From contig NC_092338.1 of NCBI RefSeq assembly GCF_046630445.1, positions 13,720,501-13,784,500 of the forward strand: DNA of 64,000 bases, written 5' to 3'. Made by a program: the position numbers and the translations under genes. Position 1 is the stretch's first letter. Every line of letters starts with the position of its first letter. This document shows, piece after piece, positions 1 through 11,016 of the stretch. This stretch comes from Rutidosis leptorrhynchoides (Eukaryota; Streptophyta; Magnoliopsida; Asterales; Asteraceae). The notes under the pieces are model-generated. The model was not told where the DNA came from. It searched no databases and saw only the letters and a program-made list of their open reading frames with translations.

Positions 1-96
1 CTAAATAAATAAATATCTTGTGTAAAATTGTATCGTATTTAATAGTATTTCCTGCTAAAATTAATAGCTATTTTATATACACCTTGCACGACATCA
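1..96 (+). repeat. 3' end of the 5' LTR (Athila element)
   Basis: Matches 14988-15083 at 94 of 96 positions and ends in the same gacatca. The rest of this LTR is left of the window. Confidence 0.95.
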
Positions 97-105
97 AGTT
101 ATTTT

Positions 106-123
106 TGGCGCCGCTGCCGGGGA
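106..123 (+). other. Primer-binding site, tRNA-Asp type
   Basis: TGGCGCCGCTGCCGGGGA starts nine bases after the LTR end. It is complementary to the 3' end of plant tRNA-Asp except for one base (CTG where the perfect complement has TTG). Athila and Tat elements commonly use this tRNA. Confidence 0.9.
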
Positions 124-1616
124 ATCGCTTAAAAGCCGGAAGCGCAACGCTAATATAAAAAAAATAAAAATTTTAGTTTACTTTTAATAAAATTCGCTTT
201 TGTAAAAATACGTTTTAAATATTCGAAAATATAAAAAGAAAAACAAAAATATAAGTATTTTTAAGATTTTATTAAATATCTGAGTTTTATAAAGTTTCTT
301 TATTTTTATATAAGTTTTATTTAAGTATTTTGTTTTCATTTAAAACATAAAAAGAAAAAAAAATTTAATATATATAAATCTATTTTTAAGATATTTTTAA
401 AATTATAAAGTAGTTCTATTTTTATTTAAGTTTTTAAATATAAGTTTTTATTATACAAATATTTTGATATAAAACAGAAAATATAAAAGCAGAAAATAAA
501 AAATAAAAAAATCGCGTCGAATTTTATTTAACCTGTCATCTGAAAATTTGAACCCCGCGACTCGCGGAGTTTTCTGCTTCTGGCAACGCAACTCGCGGAG
601 CCGTCTGACACGAACCTGGTCCAGCAATTAATTCGATTTAGGTTTTAATTATTTATTATTATTATTATTAAACCTAATTAGGTTTTATATATAATATTAT
701 TTAGTTTAAGTTTTTAATTAATTTATAATATTAAATTTAATTAGTTTTATTTATATATTTAAATTAATAGTTTTATTAAATAAATAATATAAAAATAATA
801 TTTTTATAAAAATTGTACTTTTTACAACTTTTTGTATATTTTTATATTTTGTCCCTTTTTAATTGTTTTAGCGTAATATTTGTATTTTTAGCTCATGGTT
901 AGTTTTAAACTTAGTTTTTGCCATAGTTATTTTTACTTCTAGATTTTTAGGCTTTGCCGTAGAATTCCTTAAGTGCTTTTTCTTTAGACTAAGATTTAGG
1001 TACTTTAGAATTTTGCGACGCCTTTTTAAGTTTTAGTTTCTTTTTAAGTTATTTCCATTTGGGATTTAGTTTTTCCTGTAAGCTTTAATATTTTTAGACG
1101 ACTTTTACCTATGTATCAATTATCATTCCAATTAGTAATCTCAATTTGCGATTATAATTTTAAGTTAGTTGTAGTAATAAGGTTAGGTTAGTCAAGTGTT
1201 TTTAAGTTTTATAAGTTTCTTTTATTTTTCCGTCGCCTTTTATCTTTCTTTCTTATTTTTCTTTTTCGATCTTTTTCCGACGAACTCTTTTTCTTTCTTA
1301 TTTCTCGCTATTCTAGTTTTAGGACATAGATTTTTATTCTACTTCTTATCTAAATTTCTTAAAATTACGAAAATTCATTTTAAGTGGTTAAATTAATAGA
1401 CATCAAAATTTTCTGGTTCGTAGTAATAGTTGGATTTGTACGTGGACCGGGTTATTGGAGCCAAACAGTCCTCAATTATATTGAGACCAAACGAATCCTG
1501 CCCCTCTGCTGCATCTTTTGGCTATTCGAAACGTGGGCAAAATTAGAAAAGTCTATTGATTGGATAACTTATTATAATTTTTATTTCTTTTTAAAAACTA
1601 ATAGGATATTCAGTGA
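124..1616 (+). other. Athila 5' leader, noncoding
   Basis: About 1.5 kb of AT-rich sequence with no convincing ORF. It holds one of the three paired GC-rich palindromes of the element (551-603), a short ATT run near 655-670, and T-rich tracts at 1195-1330. Short ORFs around 1196 and 1384 look fortuitous. Confidence 0.75.
551..603. repeat. Paired GC-rich palindrome, copy 1 (leader)
   Basis: Two copies of a CGACTCGCGGAG-like motif about 30 nt apart. The first has self-complementary arms CCGCGA/TCGCGG. The same pair recurs at 8791-8841 and 13561-13611. Confidence 0.85.
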
Positions 1617-2878
1617 ATGCACCGAGCAAGACGTTCACCACCTTTTGTACGTTCACCACCTGTAACTAGATCAAGACATTTAGCAAATATTACTGCCGTT
1701 GATTTTTCTTTAGAATCGTCATCCAGTCGACCAAGTACTCCAGTTCAATTTTCCGATAATCCATTTTTTGAACCCGACCTCACAATTGAGAATCCGTTGA
1801 TATTCAGGAACGATTCGTAGATCTTGAACCATTAAACTTTCCTCCGGAACCACCAATCATTCAAACAGAGATTGTTGAGGAACGAACCATTAAATCAGAA
1901 TCCTCTAGTGATTCCGATTCAACAAATTCAATTATGGAGAATCTGGAACCTTTAAGTATGGAAGACCGAATGAGAGCTAAACGCACTGGCCAAGGTCACG
2001 CAATTACTCATCCAGACATTAATGCGCCAGATTATGAAATCAAAGGACAAATTCTACACATGGTGACTAATCAATGCCAATTTAGTGGTGCGCCGAAGGA
2101 AGATCCAAATGAACATCTACGTACCTTTAATAGGATCTGCACACTATTTAAAATCCGAGAAGTTGAGGATGAACAGATATATCTCATGTTATTTCCCTGG
2201 ACTTTAAAGGGAGAAGCCAAAGATTGGTTGGAGTCGTTACCTGAAGGGGCGATTGATACATGGGACGTTTTAGTTGAAAATTTTCTTAAACAATTCTTTC
2301 CTGCATCTAAAGCCGTAAGACTTCAAGGAGAAATTGTTACGTTTACACAGAAGCCAAATGAAACTCTATATGAGGCGTGGAAAAGATTTGGAAAGTTATT
2401 AAGAGGATGTCCGCAACATGGTTTAGACACCTGTCAAATAGTACAAATATTCTACCAAGGATGCGACATCACTACAAGGAAAGACATAGATATAGCAGCT
2501 GGTGGTTCTATTATGAAGAAAACTGAAACTGATGCTTACAAAATTATTGATAACATTGCTTCCCACTCACACGAATGGCACCAAGAAAAAGATATCGTTA
2601 GATCATCTAAAGCAGCTAGAGCCGATTCTAGCCATGACTTAGATTCCATTTCCGCAAAGATAGATGTTGTGGAGAGACGAATGGAAAAGATGACTAAAGA
2701 TATTCACTCAATACGAATTAGTTGTGAGCAGTGTGGAGGACCACATTTGACAAAAGATTGTCTCAGTATTGAATTAACAATGGAACAAAGAGAGAATATT
2801 TCATACATAAACCAAAGGCCTGGAAATAATTATCAGAATAATTATCAACCGCCAAGACCGATTTACAATCAAAACTAG
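1617..2878 (+). pseudogene. gag: Athila gag, frameshifted
   Basis: Encodes the capsid precursor that packages element RNA. The N-terminal part (MHRARRSPPFVRSPP...) is open from 1617 to a stop at 1818-1820. The remainder is open in another frame, recognisable from about 1799 as RFVDLEPLNFPPEPP leading into the ATG at 1934, so a one-base indel lies near 1795-1805. The 1934-2878 section (314 codons) contains the Athila/retrotrans_gag core with KDWLESLPEG and an NFLKQFFPASK motif, and a cysteine/histidine cluster CEQCGGPHLTKDC near its end. It stops at an in-frame TAG (2876-2878) while the protease-pol ORF continues in exactly the same frame. The start at 1617 is chosen because the segment reads as protein and sits just upstream; 1934 would be the alternative. 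Confidence 0.85.
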
Positions 2879-3022
2879 AATTATAACCGAAATATTCCAT
2901 ACAACAACCAACAAGGTCCTAGCAATCAACAAGTATCCAATAATAATTACAATCAGCAAAGACCTAATTTTCAAAACAAACTACCACAACAAACCGATGA
3001 TAAAAAGCCGAATTTAGAAGAT

Positions 3023-6000
3023 ATGATGATGAAGCTAGTTGAAACTCAAACGCAGTTTTTCACATCTCAGAAACAAACTAATGAACAAAATGCTCAAGCA
3101 TTTAGAAATCAACAAGCTTCTATTCAAAATCTGGAACAAGAAGTAAGTAACCTAGCAAGGTTAATAGGCGAAAGAAAACCGGGAAGTCTACCTAGTGATA
3201 CAAATGCTAACCCCCGGAATGAAACAGCTAAAGCCATTACCACAAGAAGTGGCACAACACTTAAACCACCTGAAATACCTGTAACTTCTGATGAAGCTAT
3301 TCCTACTCCACAAGAACCACAACCTGATCAAGATAAGGAAAAAGAGCCGGTAGTTGAAAAGGTTAATGAAGATAACACAGTTAAGGCTAAACCTTATGTT
3401 AAACCATACCAACCACCACTTCCTTACCCGAGTAAAATGAAGAAAGAGAAACTTGAAGCCGAGCAATCCAAATTCTTGGATATGTTTAAACAGATAAATG
3501 TAAATCTTCCTTTCATTGATGTGATTTCAGGAATGCCTAGATATGCTAAATTCTTGAAAGATCTAATCTCAAATAGAAAGAAAATGGAAGAACTCTCGGC
3601 TGTTACCATGAATGCTAATTGTTCAGCAGTGCTGTTGAATAAGATACCGGAAAAACTATCTGATCCAGGAAGTTTCACAATTCCATGTTTTCTGGGTAGT
3701 CTTAGTTCAATAGAAGCATTGGCAGACTTAGGTGCTAGTATAAATCTAATGCCATATTCACTATACGCTAAACTAGACCTTGGAGAATTGAAACCAACCA
3801 GAATAAGCATACAACTAGCCGATAGATCAATAAAATATCCTAGAGGGATAATGGAAAACATGCTAGTTAAAGTTGGTACTTTAGTATTTCCAGTAGATTT
3901 TGTTGTTCTGGACATGGAAGAAGATTCTCAAGTTCCTCTCATATTAGGAAGACCATTCTTAAACACGGCTAAAGCAATGATAGACGTGTTCGGTAAGAAA
4001 TTGACCCTAAGTATAGAGGATGAGAGTGTTACCTTTTCAGTTGATAGAGCAATGCAACAACCGCAATCTGCAGATGATACATGTTATTATATTCAAACTA
4101 TAGATGCACATGCAGAATTATTAGAAGAATTTCCAGAATTACAAGGAACAGGAGAATGTTCTTTAGGAGAAGGTAATGAACCAATTGATGAAGCTGAAAT
4201 ATTAGCTACACTTATAGCTAATGGATATGAACCAACAACAGAAGAAATCCAAATGCTAAAAGAAGAAGACAGATATCGATATAAATCATCCATAGAAGAA
4301 CCTCCGAAATTAGAGTTAAAGCCACTTCCAAACCATTTGGAATACGCTTATTTACATGGTGAATCTGAATTACCTGTAATAATATCGTCTTTTCTTACTG
4401 AAAATGAGAAATCACAACTCATTTCTGTGTTGAAAGCTCATAAACCAGCCATTGCATGGAAGATTCATGATATTAAAGGAATAAGTCCTTCGTATTGCAC
4501 ACATAAAATCCTTATGGAAGAAGGTCATAAAAAGTATGTGCAACGCCAACAAAGACTAAATCCTAATATGCAAGATGTAGTTAAGAAAGAAATTATTAAA
4601 CTGCTAGATGCAGGTCTAATTTATCCAATCTCTGATAGTTCATGGGTAAGCCCAGTTCAATGCGTGCCTAAGAAGGGTGGCATGACTGTCATTACAAATG
4701 AGAAAAATGAGCTTATTCCTACTAGGACTGTAACAGGATGGCGTGTATGTATTGATTATAGAAAATTAAATGACGCCACCAGAAAAGATCACTTTCCCTT
4801 ACCTTTCATAGATCAAATGTTGGAAAGATTAGCCGGAAATAGTTACTATTGTTTTCTAGATGGATTTTCCGGATATTTTCAAATTCCAATAGCACCCGAA
4901 GATCAAGAGAAAACCACATTCATGTGCCCTTATGGTACTTTTGCTTACAAACGCATGCCATTTGGACTTTGCAATGCCCCTGCAACCTTTCAAAGGTGTA
5001 TGATGGCGATTTTTCATGACATGATAGAAGAATGCATGGAAGTTTTCATGGATGACTTTTCAGTCTTCGGTGATACATTTGAATCATGTCTAGCTAATCT
5101 AGAACGAATGCTTATTAGATGCGAACAATCAAATCTAGTACTTAATTGGGAGAAATGCCATTTCATGGTTAAAGAAGGCATCGTTCTTGGACATAAAATT
5201 TCAAAAGAAGGAATTGAAGTGGATAGAGCTAAAGTAGATGTAATTGCTAAACTTCCACATCCCACAAATGTTAGAGGAGTTAGGAGTTTTCTAGGGCATG
5301 CCGGTTTTTACCGACATTTCATAAAAGATTTTTCTAAAATTGCCACTCCTATGAATAAACTCCTAGAAAAGGATGCTCCATTCATCTTTTCAGATGAGTG
5401 TATCAAATCTTTTAATATTCTTAAAGAGAAACTCACTAATGCACCGATCATGATAACACCAAATTGGAATCTACCATTTGAACTAATGTGCGATGCAAGT
5501 GATTTTGCAATGGGAGCCGTTTTAGGACAAAGGATTGAAAAACGATTTCAACCTATATATTATGCTAGTAAGACATTACAAGGAGCACAAACGAACTATA
5601 CAACTACTGAAAAAGAACTCCTTGCTATTGTCTTTGCTTTTGACAAATTTCGATCATATCTCGTTCTAGCAAAAACGGTGGTCTATACCGACCATTCTGC
5701 TCTTAGATACCTATTTTCAAAACAAGATGCTAAACCAAGATTAATCCGTTGGATCTTACTGTTACAAGAGTTTGATATTGAAATCCGAGATAAAAGAGGA
5801 GCAGAAAATCTCGCCGCTGATCATCTTTCTCGTCTTGAAAATCCTGAGTTAGAAGTTCTAAATGAATCGGCCATACAAGACAACTTTCCTGATGAATATC
5901 TATTGAAGATAGATTATAAAGAAATTCCATGGTTTGCAGACTATGCAAACTACTTAGTTTGTGGATTCCTTGAAAAAGGATTATCGTACCAAAAACGAAA

Positions 6001-7219
6001 AAAATTCTTCAGTGATATAAAACACTATTTTTGGGAAGATCCACACCTGTTTAAAAGTTGTCCAGATGGAATAATACGCCGATGTGTATTTGGAGATGAA
6101 GCTAGTAAAATTTTAAACCATTGTCACACAGGACCAAAAGGAGGGCATTATGGGCCTCAACTAACAGCAAGAAAAGTTTATGATGCTGGATTCTATTGGC
6201 CTACAATTTACAAAGACGCACACCTTCTTTGCAAATCCTGTGATGCTTGTCAAAGGGCCGGAAAAATAAGTCAACGTGATGAAATGCCACAAAATGTCAT
6301 CCAAGTATGTGAAGTATTTGACATTTGGGGTATTGACTTTATGGGTCCATTTCCAAAATCTCATAATAATCTATATATACTCGTAGCCATTGATTATGTA
6401 TCTAAATGGGCGAAAGCACAAGCTCTCCCAACTAACGATGCACGAGTTGTAGTCAACTTTTTAAAACGTCTTTTTGCAAGGTTTGGAACACCGAAAGCTT
6501 TAATAAGTGATCGGGGTACTCATTTCTGTAATAATCAACTTGAGAAAGTTCTTAAAAGATATGGAGTAACTCATAAAATCTCCACCGCATATCATCCACA
6601 AACAAGTGGACAAGTTGAAAATACCAACCGAGCTTTAAAACGTATTCTAGAGAAAACCGTAGGATCAAATCCGAAGGAATGGTCCATTAAATTGGAGGAT
6701 GCACTCTGGGCTTTTAGAACAGCCTACAAAACTCCAATTGGAACCACACCTTTTAGACTTGTTTATGGAAAAGCATGTCATCTTCCAGTAGAAATTGAAC
6801 ACAAAGCATTTTGGGCTTTGAAGACATGTAATCTTGATTTACATGAAGCCGGACGTCTACGATTAAGTCAACTAAACGAATTAGAAGAATTAAGACATGA
6901 AGCATACGAAAATTCATTAATCTATAAAGAAAGAACGAAGAAATGGCATGATAAAAGAATCAGAAGTTCAAAAGAATTTAAAGAAGGAGACAGAGTTGTT
7001 CTTTTCAATTCACGATTCAAGCTATTTCTTGGAAAATTGAAGTCAAGATGGTCTGGACCATTCATAGTCAAAAGAGTTTTCCCATACGGAATGATAGAAT
7101 TAATAAATTCAAATGGAATTGAATTTAAAGTTAATGGTCACAGAATTAAACATTACATACATGGTCCGATGGAAGTTGACAATGAAGTTAATCACAATTT
7201 CGATACCACAGCTAACTAA
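3023..7219 (+). CDS. pol: Athila pol polyprotein (protease, RT, RNase H, integrase)
   Basis: A 1398-residue ORF; the frame is open from 2879, directly after the gag TAG. Residues counted from 3023: aspartic protease around 225-330 with DLGAS (Asp235); reverse transcriptase around 495-700 with FMDD (Asp677/678); RNase H around 815-950 (Asp824, with TDHSALRYL); integrase with an HHCC zinc region (H..H, CKSCDAC) and catalytic Asp1105, Asp1163 and Glu1199, the last two separated by 35 residues as in D,D35E integrases. All catalytic residues are present, so this region looks functional although gag and ORF1 are broken. There is no chromodomain, consistent with Athila. It makes the cDNA and inserts it. 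The ATG at 3023 is only the first Met after the stop; natural expression would be as a gag-pol fusion. Confidence 0.95.
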   Translation: MMMKLVETQTQFFTSQKQTNEQNAQAFRNQQASIQNLEQEVSNLARLIGERKPGSLPSDTNANPRNETAKAITTRSGTTLKPPEIPVTSDEAIPTPQEPQPDQDKEKEPVVEKVNEDNTVKAKPYVKPYQPPLPYPSKMKKEKLEAEQSKFLDMFKQINVNLPFIDVISGMPRYAKFLKDLISNRKKMEELSAVTMNANCSAVLLNKIPEKLSDPGSFTIPCFLGSLSSIEALADLGASINLMPYSLYAKLDLGELKPTRISIQLADRSIKYPRGIMENMLVKVGTLVFPVDFVVLDMEEDSQVPLILGRPFLNTAKAMIDVFGKKLTLSIEDESVTFSVDRAMQQPQSADDTCYYIQTIDAHAELLEEFPELQGTGECSLGEGNEPIDEAEILATLIANGYEPTTEEIQMLKEEDRYRYKSSIEEPPKLELKPLPNHLEYAYLHGESELPVIISSFLTENEKSQLISVLKAHKPAIAWKIHDIKGISPSYCTHKILMEEGHKKYVQRQQRLNPNMQDVVKKEIIKLLDAGLIYPISDSSWVSPVQCVPKKGGMTVITNEKNELIPTRTVTGWRVCIDYRKLNDATRKDHFPLPFIDQMLERLAGNSYYCFLDGFSGYFQIPIAPEDQEKTTFMCPYGTFAYKRMPFGLCNAPATFQRCMMAIFHDMIEECMEVFMDDFSVFGDTFESCLANLERMLIRCEQSNLVLNWEKCHFMVKEGIVLGHKISKEGIEVDRAKVDVIAKLPHPTNVRGVRSFLGHAGFYRHFIKDFSKIATPMNKLLEKDAPFIFSDECIKSFNILKEKLTNAPIMITPNWNLPFELMCDASDFAMGAVLGQRIEKRFQPIYYASKTLQGAQTNYTTTEKELLAIVFAFDKFRSYLVLAKTVVYTDHSALRYLFSKQDAKPRLIRWILLLQEFDIEIRDKRGAENLAADHLSRLENPELEVLNESAIQDNFPDEYLLKIDYKEIPWFADYANYLVCGFLEKGLSYQKRKKFFSDIKHYFWEDPHLFKSCPDGIIRRCVFGDEASKILNHCHTGPKGGHYGPQLTARKVYDAGFYWPTIYKDAHLLCKSCDACQRAGKISQRDEMPQNVIQVCEVFDIWGIDFMGPFPKSHNNLYILVAIDYVSKWAKAQALPTNDARVVVNFLKRLFARFGTPKALISDRGTHFCNNQLEKVLKRYGVTHKISTAYHPQTSGQVENTNRALKRILEKTVGSNPKEWSIKLEDALWAFRTAYKTPIGTTPFRLVYGKACHLPVEIEHKAFWALKTCNLDLHEAGRLRLSQLNELEELRHEAYENSLIYKERTKKWHDKRIRSSKEFKEGDRVVLFNSRFKLFLGKLKSRWSGPFIVKRVFPYGMIELINSNGIEFKVNGHRIKHYIHGPMEVDNEVNHNFDTTAN

Positions 7220-7391
7220 GTGTAGGGAGAATCAAGTCTTTAAAGGGGTTTATGTATTTCTGTTAGAGTTAGATTGTCTGTTTTCGTGTAGTTCTCGAAA
7301 ATGGAACCCGAATGGTCTTTCCCTAGCAGACCCTAAAGAACTAGTCTTCTCCCCCCATTCTGAATTTTTATTTTTTTTAGGTTTTTACAAA

Positions 7392-7809
7392 ATGAAGACT
7401 GCCTGTGAACTAAACCATGGTCTAATGCTACACGCTTTGATCACTAAACGTAATAATGACACACTTCCGAGTGAAATAGTATCAGTAATCAGAGAAAGAA
7501 TGGACGGAGTTAGAAAAGAATCCAGATGCGAAGATAATAAGTTACAATTTGGTAAAGGAAAATCAAAATCCGCAGCGAAAAGAAGAGCACGACACCTAGA
7601 AAGATGTCACAAATGCGGAAAATGGTCACATGGAGGTAAATGTTCAAATAATCAAACCTATTCAAAATACTGAATTTGTTACTTTATGCAGAGACGGACC
7701 GTTCATATGTTTAGAAGAAAAGACACTGAATGCTCGAGGTTACGCCTATGTAGCCATGAAAAACCAATTAAACCGACTATCTTATGAATGGGATAGATCA
7801 TATAACTAA
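7392..7809 (+). pseudogene. Post-pol zinc-knuckle ORF, frameshifted
   Basis: Starts MKTACELNHGLMLHALITK and is open to 7673, with a basic stretch (KGKSKSAAKRRARHLE) followed by CHKCGKWSHGGKC, a knuckle-like Cys/His cluster. Right after this cluster the frame closes, but another frame continues with protein-like sequence (NTEFVTLCRDGPFICLEEK ... NQLNRLSYEWDRSYN) to a stop at 7807-7809. This suggests a one-base indel near 7645-7660. The basic region plus zinc cluster suggests nucleic-acid binding; the function is unknown. It lies 170 bp after pol on the same strand. Confidence 0.6.
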
Positions 7810-8992
7810 GAATACTATCTCACAGGTAAGTCTGTACCGTTTTTATTTATTTATTTTTTATTTTTAACCTTTCGATAATAAACGCTAATTTGTTCGCTAT
7901 AAAGTATTAAATTGGTATTGAATAAAATTAGGTTTGGCGACCGAAATTATTGATATCATTCAAAAATTTATTACATCACTGCGAAATTTAACGTTTATTC
8001 TTAAGGTATAAATATCTTTAATCAATCAACCCAAAATATTTCAAAAATTCGTCATGAGTTAAATTAGGTCTTGGAACCGAAATTACTTTACCGAAAAGAG
8101 GGGCGTATATTTTTGATAATATTTGATTGATTAAATTGGGATAAAAAGCCAAAAAGATTTTTAATTTTATTTTTACCATGTTTTTAAAATTAATATTTAA
8201 ATCTTAAATTAATATTGTAAACTTTGTAAAAACAATATTTTTAAAATTGTAAATATTTGAAAAATTAATATAAGTTTGGTGTGAATTTATAATATGAATT
8301 TTTAAATTAAGTTTGGTGTGAATTTTTAATTTTTAAAATATGAATTTTTAATTTTATGCATTTCAAATTTTAAAGTTTGGTGTGAATTTTTAATATTAAT
8401 TTTGAATTTTATATTTAAATTGTGTGAATTTAAAAACAAAAATTTACTTTATCTCATTAAGTTAAAAATATGATTTTTAAAATTCGTCGTAAGTTGAAGA
8501 CTAGGTCGTTGAACCGAAATTGCTTTACCCGAGGGAGGGACGAGAACTTTTATTATCATTATTTTTAATCTTATTGAATTAAAGTATGCCAAAAAAATTA
8601 AAAAACCCAAAAATCTTAACTTTTAAAACAATCGCTACAAAAAGACAAATTTTAAAATTTTGTTGAAGGACGGACTAGGACATCAATCCGAAACGACCTC
8701 GTCCTAAATAACAAGGGAAACAAAATTTTAAAAGTAATTACTTAATTGTTTTAATTAGTATAAGATGTTAAAAAAAAAAAAAAAAAAAAACTCAGCGAGT
8801 CGCGGAGTTTGAAGGGTCCAAACACCGCGACTCGCGGGAGGACCAAAACTCAGAAAAAAATAAAAATGCAAGAACTGATCAGTCCACACCACAAAAACAG
8901 AAAATACAGCGAAATACTGCCGAAAAAACTCGAAAAAACACCCCCAAAATCACAATTTTTAACCGTTAATCATCAAATATTTTACTAAAATC
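7810..8992 (+). other. Athila pol-to-ORF1 noncoding spacer with recurrent motifs
   Basis: AT-rich. Contains repeated 'accgaaatt' blocks (about 7930, 8070, 8510, with a weaker one near 8690), four near-copies of aagtttggtgtgaattt between 8270 and 8390, a 20-base A run at 8771-8790, and the second GC palindrome pair. No supported gene. Confidence 0.7.
8791..8841. repeat. Paired GC-rich palindrome, copy 2 (before ORF1)
   Basis: GCGAGTCGCGGAGTTTGAAG and, about 30 nt later, CCGCGACTCGCGGGAGG. It lies directly after the poly-A run and about 150 nt before the proposed first exon of ORF1. Confidence 0.85.
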
Positions 8993-11016
8993 ATGTTGAG
9001 AAGGATGCTATCATGGAATTACTCAAGAAAAACGGTAAATTTCTACACCTAAACACCATTTAATCCGAAAATTAGTGTTCTTGAGCAATTTTTTCCCCAA
9101 TTTGATTTTGATGCTTTTTAGTGTAATTATGCTTAAATTGGTTATGTATTATGCTTGTATAACCTAGATTGATACTATTTAACATGATTAGAAGCCTTAA
9201 ACTTCAAATTTTGAGTAATCTAGGGTTTGTGTTCTTGAGCAAATTTGGGGCTTTTTGATATAAACAGGTTATGGCCGATTTTTGTCATGAATTGTTGCTA
9301 AATTAAGTAGTGTAATATGTTTAGGTAGTTAAATGATCCAAACTTTGAGCCTAAACATGATTTTGAGAATTAAAGTGGACTTTTTCAAGTTCAAAATTCA
9401 TGAACTTGATTTTTGAGAGATAATGCCATTTGAAACTTGTTTAATTGCTAGTAATGATTATTTTGACATATTATTTGAGTTGAATGCTTATGAACTTGGC
9501 GAACATTTTCGTATATGCTTATTTGAAAAAGTGTAGATTTGATAAAAATGTGAAAATGAGCTTAAGTTTGATATAAATTGATCATGTCATTGTAATTATT
9601 TTGATTGATAATTTTGCTGACACTAATGCATATTTGGATGCACAAAAATTGTGTTTGATGTGTTTTGCAGACTGAAAGGGGTGAATCTTCATCCCAAGCT
9701 CGCAATGCTCCTGCTGAGAATGCGGAACAACAGGAGGTGGATAACTACTACAAGCAAGATATACCTCATCCAGTCATGACATTTTTTGATATGCACTTGG
9801 AAGATTTGTATCCGAACTTGAGATTTGACAGACTTTGGATAGATTATCCAAAGTATCAAAGGGGTTTGCATACTCTTCATTCTAAAGTTGTTGAGGTACC
9901 TAGGGTCATAGAATGGGGACCATTAGAAGCTGTAGAATTGGCCGGGCCAATTAGGGAATTACTTGCACAGAGGTATGGTAATTCTACTTTTGACGACTGG
10001 GTACGTTTATTCACCATGCGTAGACCTGTATATAAAGTATGGTGTGAAGAATTGTTGTGTAGTATAGAATTAAATGATCGGGTAGCTAGTTTAACCGATC
10101 GATCTTTTTTAGATTTTTGTTAGGAGGTTCGATGCGCCACATGTCTTTACTAGACATGGCTCAGGCTTTACGTATATATACGCCTGAGGAGTTAGCATCT
10201 GCCGATTGTAGAGGGTTGATACTAAATGGTAGAAAGATAGATGAAAATTTTGATACACACGGTGTATGGAGTCATATGACAAGCCATCACCGATTCAAAG
10301 GGGAAAATTACTCTTATTTGGATATAGATAGAGCTGAATTAAGAGTGATTTATAGGTTTTTAGCTAATTTGATTACACAAAGAGGTAAGAACAATGAAAA
10401 GGTAAATGAACAGGATTTGTTTTACCATATGTGTATTCGAGACCCACAAAGCGCTGTAAGTATACCTTATTGTGTGGGTTATTATTTATCAGCTATGGTT
10501 AGGGGGATGAGACCGCATAGCATAATAGGAGGTGGTATTTTTATTACTTTGATTGCTGAATATCTCGGTGTGGATATAAGTCGGGGGGGATTATTAGTCG
10601 AAGAACCAGAACCCCGCGATACTATAGGTTTAAATGTATACCATGGTGCGAAAGTTTTGAAGAGGCGAAATAACGCCGCAGTACAATACCATGGTAGACA
10701 TCCACAGGTTGAGAGAAACCAACAGCAAGGTAATGTAGGAGGGGGAAATGAAATGCAAAAAATGCAAAGGTTTATAGCTTCACAGGAGTACGAAAATGCT
10801 AGACAGAGAGCATTTGAAGATTGGCAACTTCATCAAAACCAAATCATAGCTCATTGCCAACATATAGGTAGAAACTATATTCCTAAGCCAAAACCCATAT
10901 TCCCTCCCTGGTCTATAGAGATGCAACCACCATATCCTACGTATAACCCTGCCGAAGCATTTTATAGCACCTATGGTTATGCTTGGAACCCCTATTGGTA
11001 TCAGTATCATCCCTAG
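8993..11016 (+). pseudogene. Athila env-like ORF1, putatively spliced, frameshifted
   Basis: Matches by eye the ATHILA ORF-1 family (Pfam ATHILA), the gene after pol that has been called env-like. The main exon frame (9671-10123) has no ATG at its start and is closed just upstream by TGA at 9656-9658. An ATG at 8993 opens 14 codons (MLRRMLSWNYSRKT) ending at a GT (9035), and TTTTGCAG ends at 9670, joining in phase. The protein runs through VYKVWCEELLCSIE, then breaks near 10110-10140: a short stretch in a second frame (VRRFDAP) joins to a third frame (10117-11016) with MSLLDMAQALRIYTPEELAS and an Asn/Gln/Tyr/Pro-rich C-terminus. So there are two small indels within about 30 bp. I see no clear signal peptide or membrane anchor, so a true envelope role is doubtful. 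Confidence 0.75.
9035..9670 (+). other. Putative intron in Athila ORF1
   Basis: 636 bp, AT-rich, with GTAAAT at the 5' end and a T-rich TGTTTTGCAG at the 3' end. Removing it joins an ATG-led 14-codon exon in phase to an ORF that lacks its own ATG. Inferred from sequence only. Confidence 0.55.
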
